Shown here: piece after piece, positions 34,283-46,268 of the stretch | How the letters are laid out: every line of letters starts with the position of its first letter | Position numbering within the stretch: position 1 is the stretch's first letter | Source: Gnetum montanum | Lineage: Eukaryota; Streptophyta; Gnetopsida; Gnetales; Gnetaceae | Direction: 5' to 3' | NCBI GenBank assembly: GCA_015680685.1 | Contig: MNCI01000270.1 | Coordinates: forward strand, 1,169,887-1,233,886 | DNA length: 64,000 nt | Notes under the pieces: model-generated | What the model saw: the letters and a program-made list of their open reading frames with translations, nothing else | Database searches by the model: none | What the model was told of the DNA's origin: nothing | Program-made: the position numbers and the translations under genes

Positions 34283-36624
34283 TTGTTGTGGTTGAGCTGG
34301 CAGTTCACCCTGCATAGGAGGAGTAGGTAGTAGTTGTGCAATTGGATAAGGAGTGTGTGTAGGGATAGGAGGAGGATAAGGATAGGAGGTGGTATCCCTT
34401 CTTTCATATGGAGAAGGAGTTTGATAGTAATAATAAGGATGGTAGTAAGGTTGAATATTAGAAATGTGACTGGAAGAGTCACATGGAGACATGGGTTGCT
34501 GAATGTGGTAACCATATGGATCAAGTTATTGGTAAGGGTGTTGTTGCCTTGGTGGTCCAAGCGCCCATGATTGTGGTTGCTGCTATTGTTGGTATTGTTC
34601 ATATGGTTGCAATGGAGCTCTACTTAGATAATATAGTTATTGTTGGTAAAATTTCCTAAGATTACCTTGAGGATAAGCTGACCTTCTGGATGTTTTCCTT
34701 TGTGTATGTTGCAGATGTAAGGCATACATCCCAGATTCCTAAAGATGTTATACAACGGGGCAACAACCCATACTAGGATGTTCATACTAGTAGACATCAC
34801 ATCCATGATCATCATCTGATTCACTATCCACAACCTCTTCTATTGTAGCAATCTTGTCCTTACCTTTGTAATATGCATATTCAACTTCCTTGCACCTCCT
34901 ACGCTCATGGTCACTACCTTTTCCTTTGGAATCTTCAGCGATTTTGAGGATAGCTTGAAATCTACTATCTATGGAGTCCCTTAACTGATTAACCTTAGCT
35001 ATAGGTTCAAATTGGAACTGTTGAAGTGGCAAGGCTTTCTTATGCACCCCCTCATCAAATAAAGATTCATCCTCATTATCATAGAATTGAACCTCTCACT
35101 TGCGAATGGAAGGATCATAGTTGTACTCCTCTGCACTTTCTTTTTTTTGTAGCTTGCTTTTCTCTTTGGCTACCTACTCTATTAATCTTTGTACTTGATG
35201 GGTAGTTAGTGTTGACAATCACCCTTGGGCATAGATAAGGGTTTTCCTCATTCCATTATGAAGCCCATCTACGATGTGGTGAAGTTGAATCAATTGAGAA
35301 TAACCATGGCTAGGACATTTGTGCATCAAGGCATAATATCAGCCAATGGTAGCATCTAAAGGTTGGTGGATTTCTTGTTTCTACCCTTGAATTTGCTTCC
35401 TTAAGTTAGACACTCGAGAGTACATTTGATACTTATCATTGAATAACTCGAGCATGGTACTCCATCATCTGATAGATTCCAGTTCTAAGGATTGGTACCA
35501 ATTCTTTACTTCTTTGATGAGTGTCCTTGGGAATAACTTCAATTTATTCTACTCATTTTCTATGTTTTATAAGGCATATGCATCTTGGAAAGCTTGAATA
35601 TGATTATGTAGATCAAAGTTATATCTTCCTTCAAATTAAGGAATATTGTTCATGTTTAACTATTTGATCCGGCTATCCTTCACATGCCTTGTTGGGATTC
35701 TAACTACCTCTATGATGTTAAGCATACTTTGAGTAGTGAATAGGGCTCATCAAGTCCTTGATCATGGTGCCTATGATGCCCTCTACTACCTCTTCATTCA
35801 TGGTGATGTGCCTCTTTTGAATGTTTGTGTCCTTAATCTTGCCTATCCCAACGGTCCCCTTGATTATTGTGGTCCCATCAATCATTGTGCTCATTTCAAT
35901 CACTTCCATCACAATCTTACCTTTTGTAATCATGATCAAAGCCAAAAGAAGAAGAAGAAGAAGAATAAAAAGGGGGAGAGGAAGGAGAACCAACACCATC
36001 ACAGTGCCTACTACTACCTCTTCAACGATCGCAACCATGGTCATGATCTTGCTTCTTGTTTGCATCCCTATCTTGACTTGCCCCTTTGGATCCTTCTTTG
36101 TCATTGAATCCCTTGTTACCAGAATCAAGATTGTGAACTTTGAATTGTAGATTCTAGTTTTGACCTCCATCACTAAAGTCAAATATAGGAGCATCATTGA
36201 ATGGAAAACCCCTAGAGAATGGTTCTCCACTAACTTGTTGTTACAATAGAAATGAAGGATCATTAAGCCCCTTTTCCTTTGAAAACTTATAGTGTTGTTC
36301 CAGCTGTCGATCCCTCAAGTGTTGTGCTTCAATGGGATGATGGTCCCTGGTGTCAACATCTTCCACATTATACTCCCCATGGTATTCTTGAAGACCACAT
36401 CATGTAAGCATTTGATAGAGGATTGCAGGAGCAGCATGATTGGACGACAATACAACGTTGCCCTCCATGTCATGCCACTACAATTGTTCATATTGGTATA
36501 AGATGAAGGTGAAATTTGGTACATACTCATCAAGGTGAGTATATATAATTTGGTCCTACTGAGGCTTTGTCAAATGAACATTATCAGCCTTGGACGGAGA
36601 AGTGCTCCTGTGAGAAGAAGACAT
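34283..36624 (-). pseudogene. gag of element B, N-terminal to proline-rich part
   Basis: The start is ATG at 36624-36622 (MSSSHRSTSPSKADN). Order: a DEYVPNFTFIL segment, a charged low-complexity region (36263-35718, out of frame in places), the capsid core (35640-35200), an acidic and Cys-rich segment (35047-34700) and a Pro/Tyr-rich stretch (34492-34290, SSHISNIQPYYHPYYYYQTP). It ends at GELPAQPQQCN, where an LTR fragment is joined. Frameshifts and stops are frequent. Its missing 3' half corresponds to the start of segment C at 25507. Confidence 0.75.
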
Positions 36625-36764
36625 TTTTGGTTCTCAAAATAAAAATCACAATGTGCTACAAGAATTTGTTGTAGTGATTATAAAATAAGATATGACTCTT
36701 AGGTTTGTTCCAATGATTTAAATACTTTCACTAGGTCCTAAATAACACACAAACCAACAAAAGA

Positions 36765-36783
36765 TCCTTAACAATGGTGCCAA
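36765..36783 (-). other. tRNA-Asp-type primer binding site (element B)
   Basis: The minus strand reads TTGGCACCATTGTTAAGGA next to the LTR end, a decayed version of the site seen in element A. Confidence 0.78.
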
Positions 36784-36869
36784 TGATGAGCGGTGAAGTA
36801 CCCCTACACCCAACCATATGAANATGCCAATGATGAGCGGTGAAGTACCCCTACACCCAACCATATGAA
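36778..36869. other. single N between two identical 45-bp copies: likely assembly join
   Basis: The 45 bp from TGCCAATGATGAG to CCATATGAA occur at 36778-36822 and again at 36825-36869, separated by 'NAT'. This is the typical look of two contigs joined without merging their overlap. Confidence 0.8.
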
Positions 36870-37652
36870 TCACTAAGGTGTTACACGTGAGCTGGTCAAA
36901 TTCCATGGACCTATAATTATCTCGTACACTAGTTTTTCTAGGATGTGAAATGGTGTTAAGAATGTTCAAGGATATGGTTTATGTGTAATTGAGGTATATG
37001 AATTTTTGTCATTTTATATTTTATGGATGTAATTGCCTACAACAAAGATAAAGAGTCGGTTGGATTAAAACTAATTTATCTATTGCCTAGTTAGCCTAAC
37101 ATAAGTAACCATCCCACTTTCTTGGACACATCCTGAACACATATAGCGCTGTTGTGCTACTAAACATTAAGTGTTGCTGGGTTACCAAGTACTATATGAA
37201 TGCTCAAAGTGGTCATGCTTGTGTTCATTAATTGCAGGAAATAAATTGCTTAATTCAAATGCATTAAAGTAAAGAGTGAGAAAGTAAAATGCATTAGAGA
37301 AAATATTAAGCTATTCTCAGTGCTACAAGGATTGTCAAAAGAGTTCATTTTATTCCTATCACACTGTTGTTCTTAGGTACATCTATGCTTGAACAAAGGA
37401 CTGTACACACTTTAGACTCCTTTTGCAAGCACTTAGAAAATATTCTAACTTTAAGGAAAATAAACTGCAAGATCTTCGCTAATCTGATTAAGAATGACTA
37501 AAAACTGACTATCAAAACTATGCGAAATTAGAGCCCAGGCAAAGTATTTATAGACTTGGGGTATACATCCCAACATCGGACTAAGGCCTTGACGTCGCAT
37601 ACGTAACATCGTAGCTTTGACGTCAGAGTAGATGGCTAAACATGTTTCATCA
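36831..37652 (-). repeat. 5' LTR of element B
   Basis: The 822-bp LTR runs TGATGAGCGG to TTTCATCA, with a reversed TATA box at 37545-37552. Between TATA and the U3 end lie GACGTC-type palindromes, including a perfect TGACGTCA (37618-37625), the core recognised by plant TGA/CREB-like bZIP factors. The flanking AAATG completes the target duplication. Confidence 0.88.
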
Positions 37653-37929
37653 AAATGCATATGATACAAAAATGAGAAGGTTATGGATTTGAACAACATG
37701 CACTGATGAATTAATCAAAACAATCAAACCCCTATGGGAAAGATGTAGTAAAGGCGATGTAGTTTCTAACAAATTAATCAAACTTCCAATCCTTTAGCTA
37801 ATTTCAAAACCTTTCTTAATTCAAAATGATATAGGAAATGATTACTATGGATTACTTGGGAATCAATATTTGGCCATATTAATATATAATCCTCACATCC
37901 AAGAAGGTTTTGGATAAAGAATTGAAATT
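37653..37929. other. flank of element B, nothing recognised
   Basis: AT-rich sequence continuing, before insertion, from 17175. No ORF or repeat recognised. Confidence 0.4.
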
Positions 37930-38414
37930 TGGGAAATCGCTAAAATTGACTTTTTTATTTCTTCTAATGACTACTTGAGATGTTCCATTCGAGGCTTGGA
38001 CATCTATAATAAGAAGGTTGGGGCTTAGATGGGCCATCCACCTTGAGATCTAGCTTAATTCTAGTGAGATATCCATCCTAGGGTTAGGATGTCGACCATT
38101 TGGGACATCCACCTTTAGGTTGAGAACATTCAGAATCTAGGATGCTTTGGCTAGGTAGAAATTGGATCTTAAGCTTTGCTTGCTCTCAACTTAGTTGTCC
38201 ACCATGAAGCCTAGACATCTAGGATTAAGAAAATAGTGATGTTGACTTGGTCAATCCTTACTTCTATGCATCTCGAAATCCTCGAATTAGCTTCCTTGAC
38301 ATTTTCTTTTTCTTGGTGCTTAGTAACTTGGTCAATGCCTAAAACACAAGCTCAAACAAGCACACATCTTCATTGTCTAGTTTTTAGACCAATAAAACAT
38401 GGGATATATTAACA
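37930..38414 (-). repeat. LTR remnant of element H
   Basis: On the minus strand an LTR start TGTTAATATATCCC is preceded by a polypurine-like AAAAATGAGGAGAT (38415-38430), as at the 3' end of plant copia elements. The body has many GACATCC/GGATGTC motifs (37995-38215), as in element G's LTRs. The left limit is not defined. Confidence 0.5.
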
Positions 38415-40991
38415 ATCTCCTCATTTTTAGTAATGTTTAAAAACTTGAGAATGAGTAAGTAGCACATAATCTAAATCACAAAAGATAAGTCTTGAAAAGT
38501 AGAACATATATATAATAGAAAGCTCTATATAAACATGAAAAGGAAATAGTTTAAAACATTTCATAATCAATATCAATGCATGAACTATAACATTTAAAGA
38601 ACATAAATATTTAAGACTTTAATAGACACAATATATCAAAGATAGAAGACAAGTATGAGAAATATGAAAATTAAGGTAATGTATATGAATTAAGGCTAAA
38701 GTCCATGGACATAGTATCTTTATCATTTCTTTCCTTTTTTGGACATCATACAAAAAGATGGAAGAGGTCCATATGCACTTTATTAGAGTCCTTATATTAT
38801 TGCTTCAATAGATGATATTGTTGGCATTAGAGTTGTGATTACCTTATGTATGCTAACTAGTGTGAAAACTCATTTTAGATGGTTGTTGGTCTTTGGTGCC
38901 ATGACGACATGGACACCTCTAAATAACTATAATTATTTTATTAGAGCTAGTAGATAATCTATTTTTATACTAAATGAATATTTTGATGGCCTATAATTAA
39001 GGTAGTAGCTAATATTAATTTTGTAAGAAATTTGTATCTAAAATAAATGTAAACTTTCATTGATAGTAAATAGCTTTGTTAAAAATAATGAATTTACTAT
39101 AACATAATATTTAAAATTTGGGCCTTTCTATTTTTAAATCTTTTAAGTCAAACTAAACCTTTCTATATCAATCACTATGTTCCTAGCCTTACTTTACCAA
39201 CATAAGTAGTAAATTCTTTTCAATCTCTTGCATTCTAATAAGCCTCAATATATCAATATATTATTTTTTATAATATTTTGCAAGAACAATAATAGAGAGA
39301 CAAGAAATTTTATATATTTATAGAAATAAAATGACCTCATCTTTTAAAACTTGTTTTACAAAAACTAGCCTAATCATTACAAGTAAACACTCATGTAGAG
39401 CAATCTAGTCACCATGAATAGCTAATGATATTGCTAATCCTTAAATTGAGTATAAAATAATTTTAAAAACATTTAAATATGCTTAAAAAGTAATGTAATA
39501 AACTAAGAAAAATAATTGAAAGGCAAAAGCTTGAAATAACTCATAACTTTAAGAACAAAAGAAAGTAAAAAATAATATATTACATGGTCATTGATAATAC
39601 AAAGCATAGTTTGTATTTATCCATCCATTCCTTATTTTTTCTCTCAAAATGTCTAAATATTTCCTTTTATATTTAGCTTGGATAGTTACAACGGTTACAA
39701 AAATTAACACATGATGTTATGGTAAGTGGATTGTGTTGATAGTTTCTTCCTAAAGAACTAAGCTATAGGACAATTTCTTGAATTAGTTGAAAGCATTTTA
39801 CATTCTTTAAATTATTTTTCCTTTAACTAATAGTAATTGAGACATTTTTCATAACTATATATGGTCTTTATGAATTGATGCAACTATTCTAGGTCTTTCT
39901 AATATAAATTTATAATGACTTGCATGGAACTCAAATTTTCTACATCTAGATCTATTATTGGATTAATTGATTCTTCTTAAGTAGCTTCTATAATTATGTA
40001 AAGTTTCTCATATTCTTTCTTTTACTAGTTTATTTTGGTCATAATCTTCAATGTTGCCATCATAGTGCTATCAAGGAAGTCTTTTTTGAATAGAGGCAAA
40101 GCTTCTCTAATATTTGTAGTCATTGTCACTAATTTATGAGCCCTTTCATCTACTACATCATATATCACTTTTTGGTATTTTATTTTTTGGATTTGAGCAG
40201 TAACTTCAATAGTCCATTCTCTCTAGTATTGAAGCTCAATGATTAGCTCTTGAAAATTAGGCAGCTATATGTAAGATTGATCTAGAGCCTTAGCCTTTTT
40301 AGTTTCTTCTAACTCTCACTACATAGAAGTCATTTGGTTTTCTAATTGCTTAGGTATCTAATATTTATTCTCAGTAAAGATTCCTTTTCTAGTGAGAAAA
40401 GCTTTTATTTTTTATTTAGAGGCTTGGAACTTGCAAGTCCAGCTTTTAACTTTTTGAGTTTATTTTGTTGATCTAAAAGCTGTGTTCACTTTATTATATT
40501 GTTATTAACCACTTGTTCCATGTCTTTGATTAGTATACCTATAGTCTCAGATATATATTTGTGTGGTATTACTAGCCTCTTCTTGCTTGTTATATGGAAA
40601 GATAGCATTTGATTCTATTTTTGGCTAAGTAGGATTCTTTTGGCTTAAAATTATCTTTCCTTCTTTCTTTTTCACCTTAAATATTCTAGCAACACCTTTC
40701 ATCATATAGCTAGAAGAAAAGTCTAGAGTAATCAAAGCTAAAGAAGAGGAGCTAGAAGTTGATGTTTTTGTTGCTTTCTGCTCTTGTTGTGCATTCTTCT
40801 ATTTTCTATCCTTGACTTCTTAACTTTTAGCCTTTCTAGTTGTTTATCCTTTTAAAAACTCTTCATCATTCAAAGGGAAATTTTCATTAGGGATGGATTC
40901 TTTTGGGCTATTAAGCTTCCAAGAGAAATAATTTTCTTCCATCATTGATAATTGATTCCATGTAAATTCCTAAGCTAATAAGTGCTCTTGA
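38415..40991 (-). mobile_element. decayed interior of element H
   Basis: AT-rich with no long ORF. Near the right end (40975-40600) the minus strand reads a broken frame with ENYFSWKLNSPKESIP, AQQEQKATKTSTSSSSLALI and FSSSYMMKGVARIFKVKKK, which suggests a former protein of unknown family with a Ser-rich stretch. No RT, protease or integrase motif was found. Element G abuts or is inserted at 40992. Confidence 0.35.
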
Positions 40992-42086
40992 TGTTGACCT
41001 TTTGGTGTGTCAAAACCTTAGAAAATAGAGAATGTGGAAAATTTGCTTGTAAGATCTTGTAGGATTAAGAAAGAACAAGATAAGGACTCCATGAATATTA
41101 GGACAAGAGCTTAGATGGTTTCAAGAAGAGATTGGGATAAAGAGAAAGTTGAAATCAAGATGAGAGCTAAGTTGTCAATTTGAGATGATAAAATTCTCAA
41201 CCAGAAGACAAAGATGAAAGATGACAAGGATGCACAAAGTCAAAAGAAAATGTTTTGGTATCTACCTAGACATTCCAAAAGATCAACAGATGTCCTAGAG
41301 GTTAAAGCTTAGTCTTAAGCTAGACATCCCACAAAAATAGGTAGGATGTCCTAAGTGAGATGTCTCAATTTCTAGTGAAATTTCCAATTTGCAAGAGGCT
41401 AGAATTCAGAGAGACATACCAAGCTCAAATGGGGCATATCAACTAGCCACTTTCTAGCTATTGCATGAATCCCAATGGTTATTTGACAAGGACAGAGGCT
41501 ATAAAAGAAACATTATTTTGTATAAATGACAAGCACTATTCATATGAATATTCCTTTATTGAATACATCTTGTAAATTATTTTGTTCCTCATTTTCCCAT
41601 CATTTGTACATTGTTTTATGTGAGAGTCTAACTACAAGGAATTTGTAAAGCATAGTTACATTCTTTTCTTGATTCTTCTTCTTCCTTTGTAAACCTTGTG
41701 GGGTTGATGTGCCTTTTGTGAGAGGACATCCAATGAGCTTGTTTAGACCTTGCAACATTGAGTGTGTTTCTTGAAGAAAACATTATGATGAGCTCATATC
41801 ATTATAAAGGTTGTGGGATCCTTGAAATCACATTTTGAACTTATGGGATCTTGTGGATTTGAGTGTGTTTCCTATGAGAAAACACTCCATGTGAAGATTA
41901 AACTTTGTAAAGGTTGTCATGCCCTTTAAGCCAATTTTTTAAAGAAACAAAGTTTGGAGGTATGCAAGGATTCTACCTTTTGAGTGTGGAAGTACCCAAG
42001 TTGTGGAACCATGTACATTTGAGTGTGGTTTTGGTTGTTTGAATTGGGGAACTTATTTAATCCCTCTTCTAAGTGCTTAGTTCTCA
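40992..42086 (+). repeat. 5' LTR of element G
   Basis: The 1095-bp LTR starts TGTTGACCTTTTGG and ends before the primer site at TTCTCA. It includes GATGTCC/GACATCC motifs (41265-41450) and a region of loose repeats with GAGTGTGTTTC and AGAAAACA (41760-42020). The start is matched by the 3' LTR. Confidence 0.75.
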
Positions 42087-42088
42087 AG

Positions 42089-42101
42089 TGGTATAAGAGC
42101 T
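42089..42101 (+). other. tRNA-iMet primer binding site (element G)
   Basis: TGGTATAAGAGCT lies two bases after the LTR end, close to the common plant Ty1/copia form. Confidence 0.78.
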
Positions 42102-42139
42102 CAATAATATCAATTTTGGAGCTTAACATCTCAAGAGTG

Positions 42140-43110
42140 AATGATGGAAGGAACATAATACACTAAGCCATCAATGTTCTATGGTATTAAATTCGCATAC
42201 TGGAAGGCTAGAATGCAAGGATTCTTCAAATCCATGGAGTTTAAAGTTTGAGAATCCATCCTTGAAGGATACACACCACCCATTGATAGCACCATAAGAG
42301 CTACAAAGCTAAGAAGCAAATGGATGTAGGATGAAAAAGATAAGTTCACGTTTGATTCAAAGGCAAACAATTGTCTTTATTGTGCTTTAAGTAAATATGA
42401 ATTCATTAAAGTAGCTAGGCGAAAAACCGCAAAAGAAATTTGGAAAACTCTAGAAGCTACCTATGAAGGTACATTTGTTATCAAGCAATCTAAGCTTCTA
42501 GAGTTGCAAAGTAAGTATGATAAACTTAAGATGAAAGAAGGATAGAAAATAAATGATTATTTTTTAGAGCTAATGATTTAGTTGTAGCTATTTGAGGGAT
42601 GGAAAAAATATTTACCTAAAAGTGATGTTATTATTAAGATGATTAGAACTTTGCAACCTAAGTTTATACTAAAAGTTATAGCTATGGAAGAAATTAGGGA
42701 TTTCTCAGTCCTAAATTTGAAGAGCTTTAAAGTGCATTCACTGCTTTTGAGATGAATCTCATAAGTGAAGGTACAAACAAAGAAAAAAAAACTACCTTAA
42801 ATGCTCATCAAAAGAAAAGGAGACAACTGAGCATGAAGCAAATAGTGAAGATGAATTAACTCTCTTATCAAGAAGAGTTCAAATACTACTTGCAAGGAAA
42901 GGAAATGGATTTAACTAATTTGACATCAAAGGTAAGGAAAGAGGTAAGAATTTTAAAAGTTCTAATATTGATGCATCCTCTATAGAATGTTGGATTTGTG
43001 GTGGTAGAGGCCATGTGACCTCTGAATGTCCAAGTATTGGTAAGTTTGAAAACAAGGATCAATCTAAAGCTGATAAGAAAAAGAAAAATCTTTACACTAG
43101 GTAGGATGAT
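42140..43110 (+). pseudogene. copia-type gag with CCHC zinc knuckle (element G)
   Basis: From the ATG at 42140 the frame reads KPSMFYGIKFAYWKARMQGF, the aromatic start typical of copia gag, then KTAKEIWKTLEATYEGT and KLLELQSKYDKLKMKEG. Near 42987-43030 it encodes CWICGGRGHVTSEC, a proper C-X2-C-X4-H-X4-C knuckle for RNA packaging. At least four in-frame stops and one or more frameshifts inactivate it. Downstream (43130-43600) comes a Glu/Lys-rich, possibly coiled-coil stretch and a degenerate second knuckle (CCKIYGHKK), as in Sirevirus-like gag. Confidence 0.78.
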
Positions 43111-45609
43111 TAACAAAGTGAGGAAGAAGCAGATGATTCTACGATAGATTCACATCTTATTTGCACAATCCTTACACATGAAAATTCTACAAAAGACCTT
43201 GAAGAATCTAAATGTAAAGTTGAGGATAGATATAGTGAAATGCATGAGGAAATTATCTCTTCATTATTTACTTCAAAAATTAAGAAATAATATAAAAAAA
43301 AAGAGGAAGAAATTTTAGAAATCTATACTATATGCTCCACTTTAAAAAGAGAACTCTCAAACATAAAGGGTGAGGTTCCATTACTAACCCATTTATATGA
43401 GGAGAAGTGTAGAGACTCATGAGATGCAAAATATAGCAAAAATCAAGAAGTGTCTTAAAATTAGCACAACAATGAAGATCTAGAATAGGCTTCTCAAGAG
43501 GACAATTGCACATGTTTGGTAATATCTAAATTGAGAAATAACACCAGGTTGAAATTTCTAATCCAAATTAGAGATATCATTTATTTTGTTGTAAAATATA
43601 TGGGCATAAAAAAACTTATTTTCAATCGTCGATAGAGAAAATTAACATGGCTTCTTGGTCTTATCAAGAAGAGCCCAGTAAGTGTAATTTGTAGGGTAGA
43701 AAATCTTGAAGAACCAATGAACAAGAGAAAGGAATGATTTGTAATGAAATTGGAGGATGAAAATCCATAACTAGGAAAAATTATCAATCCTCTTATTTTG
43801 GAGAATATGAGTTTGACAAAGGAGCAATGTTAGATGAATTTAGAGATTTAAACAAAGATGCTAATGAAAAAAAAGGTAAGGAACTATTGCATGTTAGGGA
43901 TGTACTATATGATGGCACATCCCATATCAAACTTCATTAATCATGTTCATGCCTAGAAGCAAGAAAGGTAAGTGATGGTAAATATTTATTCCTTGGCTTG
44001 CTAAACTTAGTTTAGATTAGTTTATTCTTATAAATGTTAGTAGTTAGAAAATTAATTGAATGGATGCTATTGAAAATATTGGGTTATCCAAAGAAAACCT
44101 CACTTGATCTTACAAGATGTTGAGTTGTTAATAAAAGCATGTGACCATCAAAATTTTAATGGATAGTAAATTGACTTGTCTTAAGGAAGGATCAAGGAAC
44201 AAGAACTCATAAGGTAGGGTTTGGTAAGTTTTCATGTTATGTTCTATAGTGGTAAGTTCATCGCATTTTTGTTAGAATATATATGCCTTATGATCTAGCT
44301 TAGATGATGTAGATATTATTGTTATGCTTGTATTACTTGTTGGGAGATAATATGTTGTTTTCTTCTTGTGTATCTAAAAGGTCCAAATGCTTTCAAAGAT
44401 TTTCTTATGATTGATGATAACTCAAGTGATTTTGATCCTTGAATGTAATTCATGAATCTATTAGGAAAGGTAACTAGCAAAAGGTGATTCTTGTTGAAGT
44501 TTTGAAATTTATATTTTATTAAAGGTACTACTGGGAGACTTTAAGTTTAAAGGTCTCCATACTTGAGCTTGGCATTGCAATGCAGACCTAGCACTATGAT
44601 GTATGATGATTAAGTTCTATCTTGCTAATTTGGAAAATCAAAGATGCATTTAATAATAAGAAAAATGACTTCAGGAATAGATGCATTGTTTGAAGAAGTT
44701 GGGAAGAAGTTAGCCACATGTGTAGGAGGAGCATATACATTATCAATAGTATTCATTAGGCCATCTATGTAGGGGGAGTCTCTAAGATTCTTACCAAAAG
44801 ACTTCTAAGAGTAAGACTTCTCTCTCTAGCAACCACAATAGAAAGAAAAGATTTAATCATATTTGATGGTATCTAAGGTAAAAGTATAAGCTAATGTTGG
44901 TCAAGTTATTTTTTAATCTTTTACCTTAAGTTGTATTTCTTGATATTTCTACTTGCATATACAATTATGGACATCTTGTTACAAATATTTTTGATTAATT
45001 ATGATCTTTTAAGTTTTTTAGCATGACCATTCTTATGGATCTTAGATCTAAGGTCTTCAAAGTTGTATGTATTGACTCTTCTTGTTGATTTGCATTATCT
45101 TTTTGCTAATGTCCAAAAAGGGGGAAAGTGTGTGGGTATTTGGTAATAGATCAAAGATGTTGAAGATTAATTGTTGTGATTTGGTTTTATCATTTATAGT
45201 CCTCATACTTATATGGTTGATCATTGATTTAAGAGTTTTGACATTTTAATGGCTATCATTCCTTTGCTTTTTTGCTCTTGTTTCAAGATAGGATACTTGA
45301 TCTTTAGTGCTCAACCTTTGATCCTAAATGTGAATATTATAGAAGAACATTTGAAAGGATTTGATTATGTGTCTTTGTATTTAACAGATTATTTGTTTTA
45401 TAGATATGGTAGCTCTTAATAGGATATTTTTCCTTGATTAGCCCTATGAAACCTATGCTGAAGGCTGTATGCTCATTAATGACTATTCATCTCTTTTTCA
45501 TCCCTAGCTATATATATGTAATTATGCTTTCATTATTTAATCATATGATATTGTGCTATTATATTAATACATTTTCTTAGGTTTTGAAGATCATCAAAAA
45601 GGGGGAGAT
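43111..45609 (+). other. interior of element G without recognisable pol
   Basis: After the coiled-coil-like part no conserved motif can be read on either strand. Two polypurine-like motifs occur: AAAAAGGGGGAAAG near 45115 and AAAAAGGGGGAGAT at 45596-45609, the second directly before the 3' LTR. Confidence 0.6.
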
Positions 45610-46268
45610 TGTTGACATTTTGGTATGTCAAGACCTTGGAAAATGGAGAATGTGGAAAATATTCTTGTAAGATCTTGTAGGACTAAGAAATAATAAGACA
45701 AGGACTCCATGAAGATTAGGACAAGAGCTTAGATGGAATCAATAAGAGATCGAGACAAAGTGCAAGTTGAAGCAAAGATGAGAGTTGAGTTGTTAATTTG
45801 AGATGACAAAAGTCTCAATTAGAAAACAAAGATGAAAGATGACAAGGATGCATGAAGTTAAAAGAAGATGTTTTGATATCTACCTAGACATTCCAAAAGA
45901 TTAGTAGCTGTTCCATAGGTGAAAGCTTGGTCTTAGGCTAGATGTCTTGCAAACATAGCTAAGATGTCCCAAGTAAGACATTCCAATTTCTAGTGGGATG
46001 TCCCATCTGCAAGAGGCTAGAATTCAGAGAGATGTCCCAAGCTTACATGGGACATCCCAATTAGCCATCTTCTAGCTATTGCATGAATTCCAACAGTTAT
46101 TTGACAAGGACAAAGAATATAAAAGAAACATTATCTTTGTGAAAATAACAAGCATTGTTCATACAAATATTCCTTTAATGAAGACATATTGGTAATTATT
46201 TCATTCCTCATTTCTCCATCATTTTTGAATTGTTTTATGTGAGGGCCTAAGTATAATGAATTTGTAAA
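45610..46268 (+). repeat. 3' LTR of element G, truncated
   Basis: Starts TGTTGACATTTTGG and matches the first about 660 bp of the 5' LTR, then stops matching after GAATTTGTAAAT. It contains GGGATGTCCC and GGGACATCCC (45950-46050). Confidence 0.75.

Larger units (their letters stand above)
17176..37652 (-). mobile_element. composite Ty3/gypsy element B with nested and inverted parts
   Basis: The outer ends are two related LTRs in the same minus orientation (17176-18008 and 36831-37652), starting TGATGAG and ending TTTCATCA. The five bases outside are AAATG on both sides (17171-17175 and 37653-37657), so this was one insertion event. Inside, in minus-strand order, are the primer site, gag (to 34282), plus-strand LTR and 3' non-coding blocks, a minus-strand pol tail (32737-32312), then a plus-strand LTR, 3' non-coding DNA and pol (32311-25507), and minus-strand 3' non-coding DNA interrupted by element A. 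The interior is therefore rearranged by inversion, inter-element recombination or further insertions. No part looks able to encode a complete polyprotein. Confidence 0.85.
40992..46268 (+). mobile_element. copia-like element G with gag but no pol
   Basis: Two related LTRs in the same plus orientation (40992-42086 and 45610-about 46268), a Met-tRNA-type primer site, a gag relic with zinc knuckle, and a polypurine tract before the 3' LTR. Between gag (to about 43800) and the 3' LTR no RT, RNase H or integrase motif could be read, so this looks like a large non-autonomous derivative. The 3' LTR is cut short by about 430 bp, so a target duplication cannot be tested. Confidence 0.72.

Noticed and set aside
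35736-36150. Plus-strand ORFs with Lys/Arg-rich stretch
   Set aside because: Antisense to the low-complexity part of element B gag. Composition is explained by the gag repeats.
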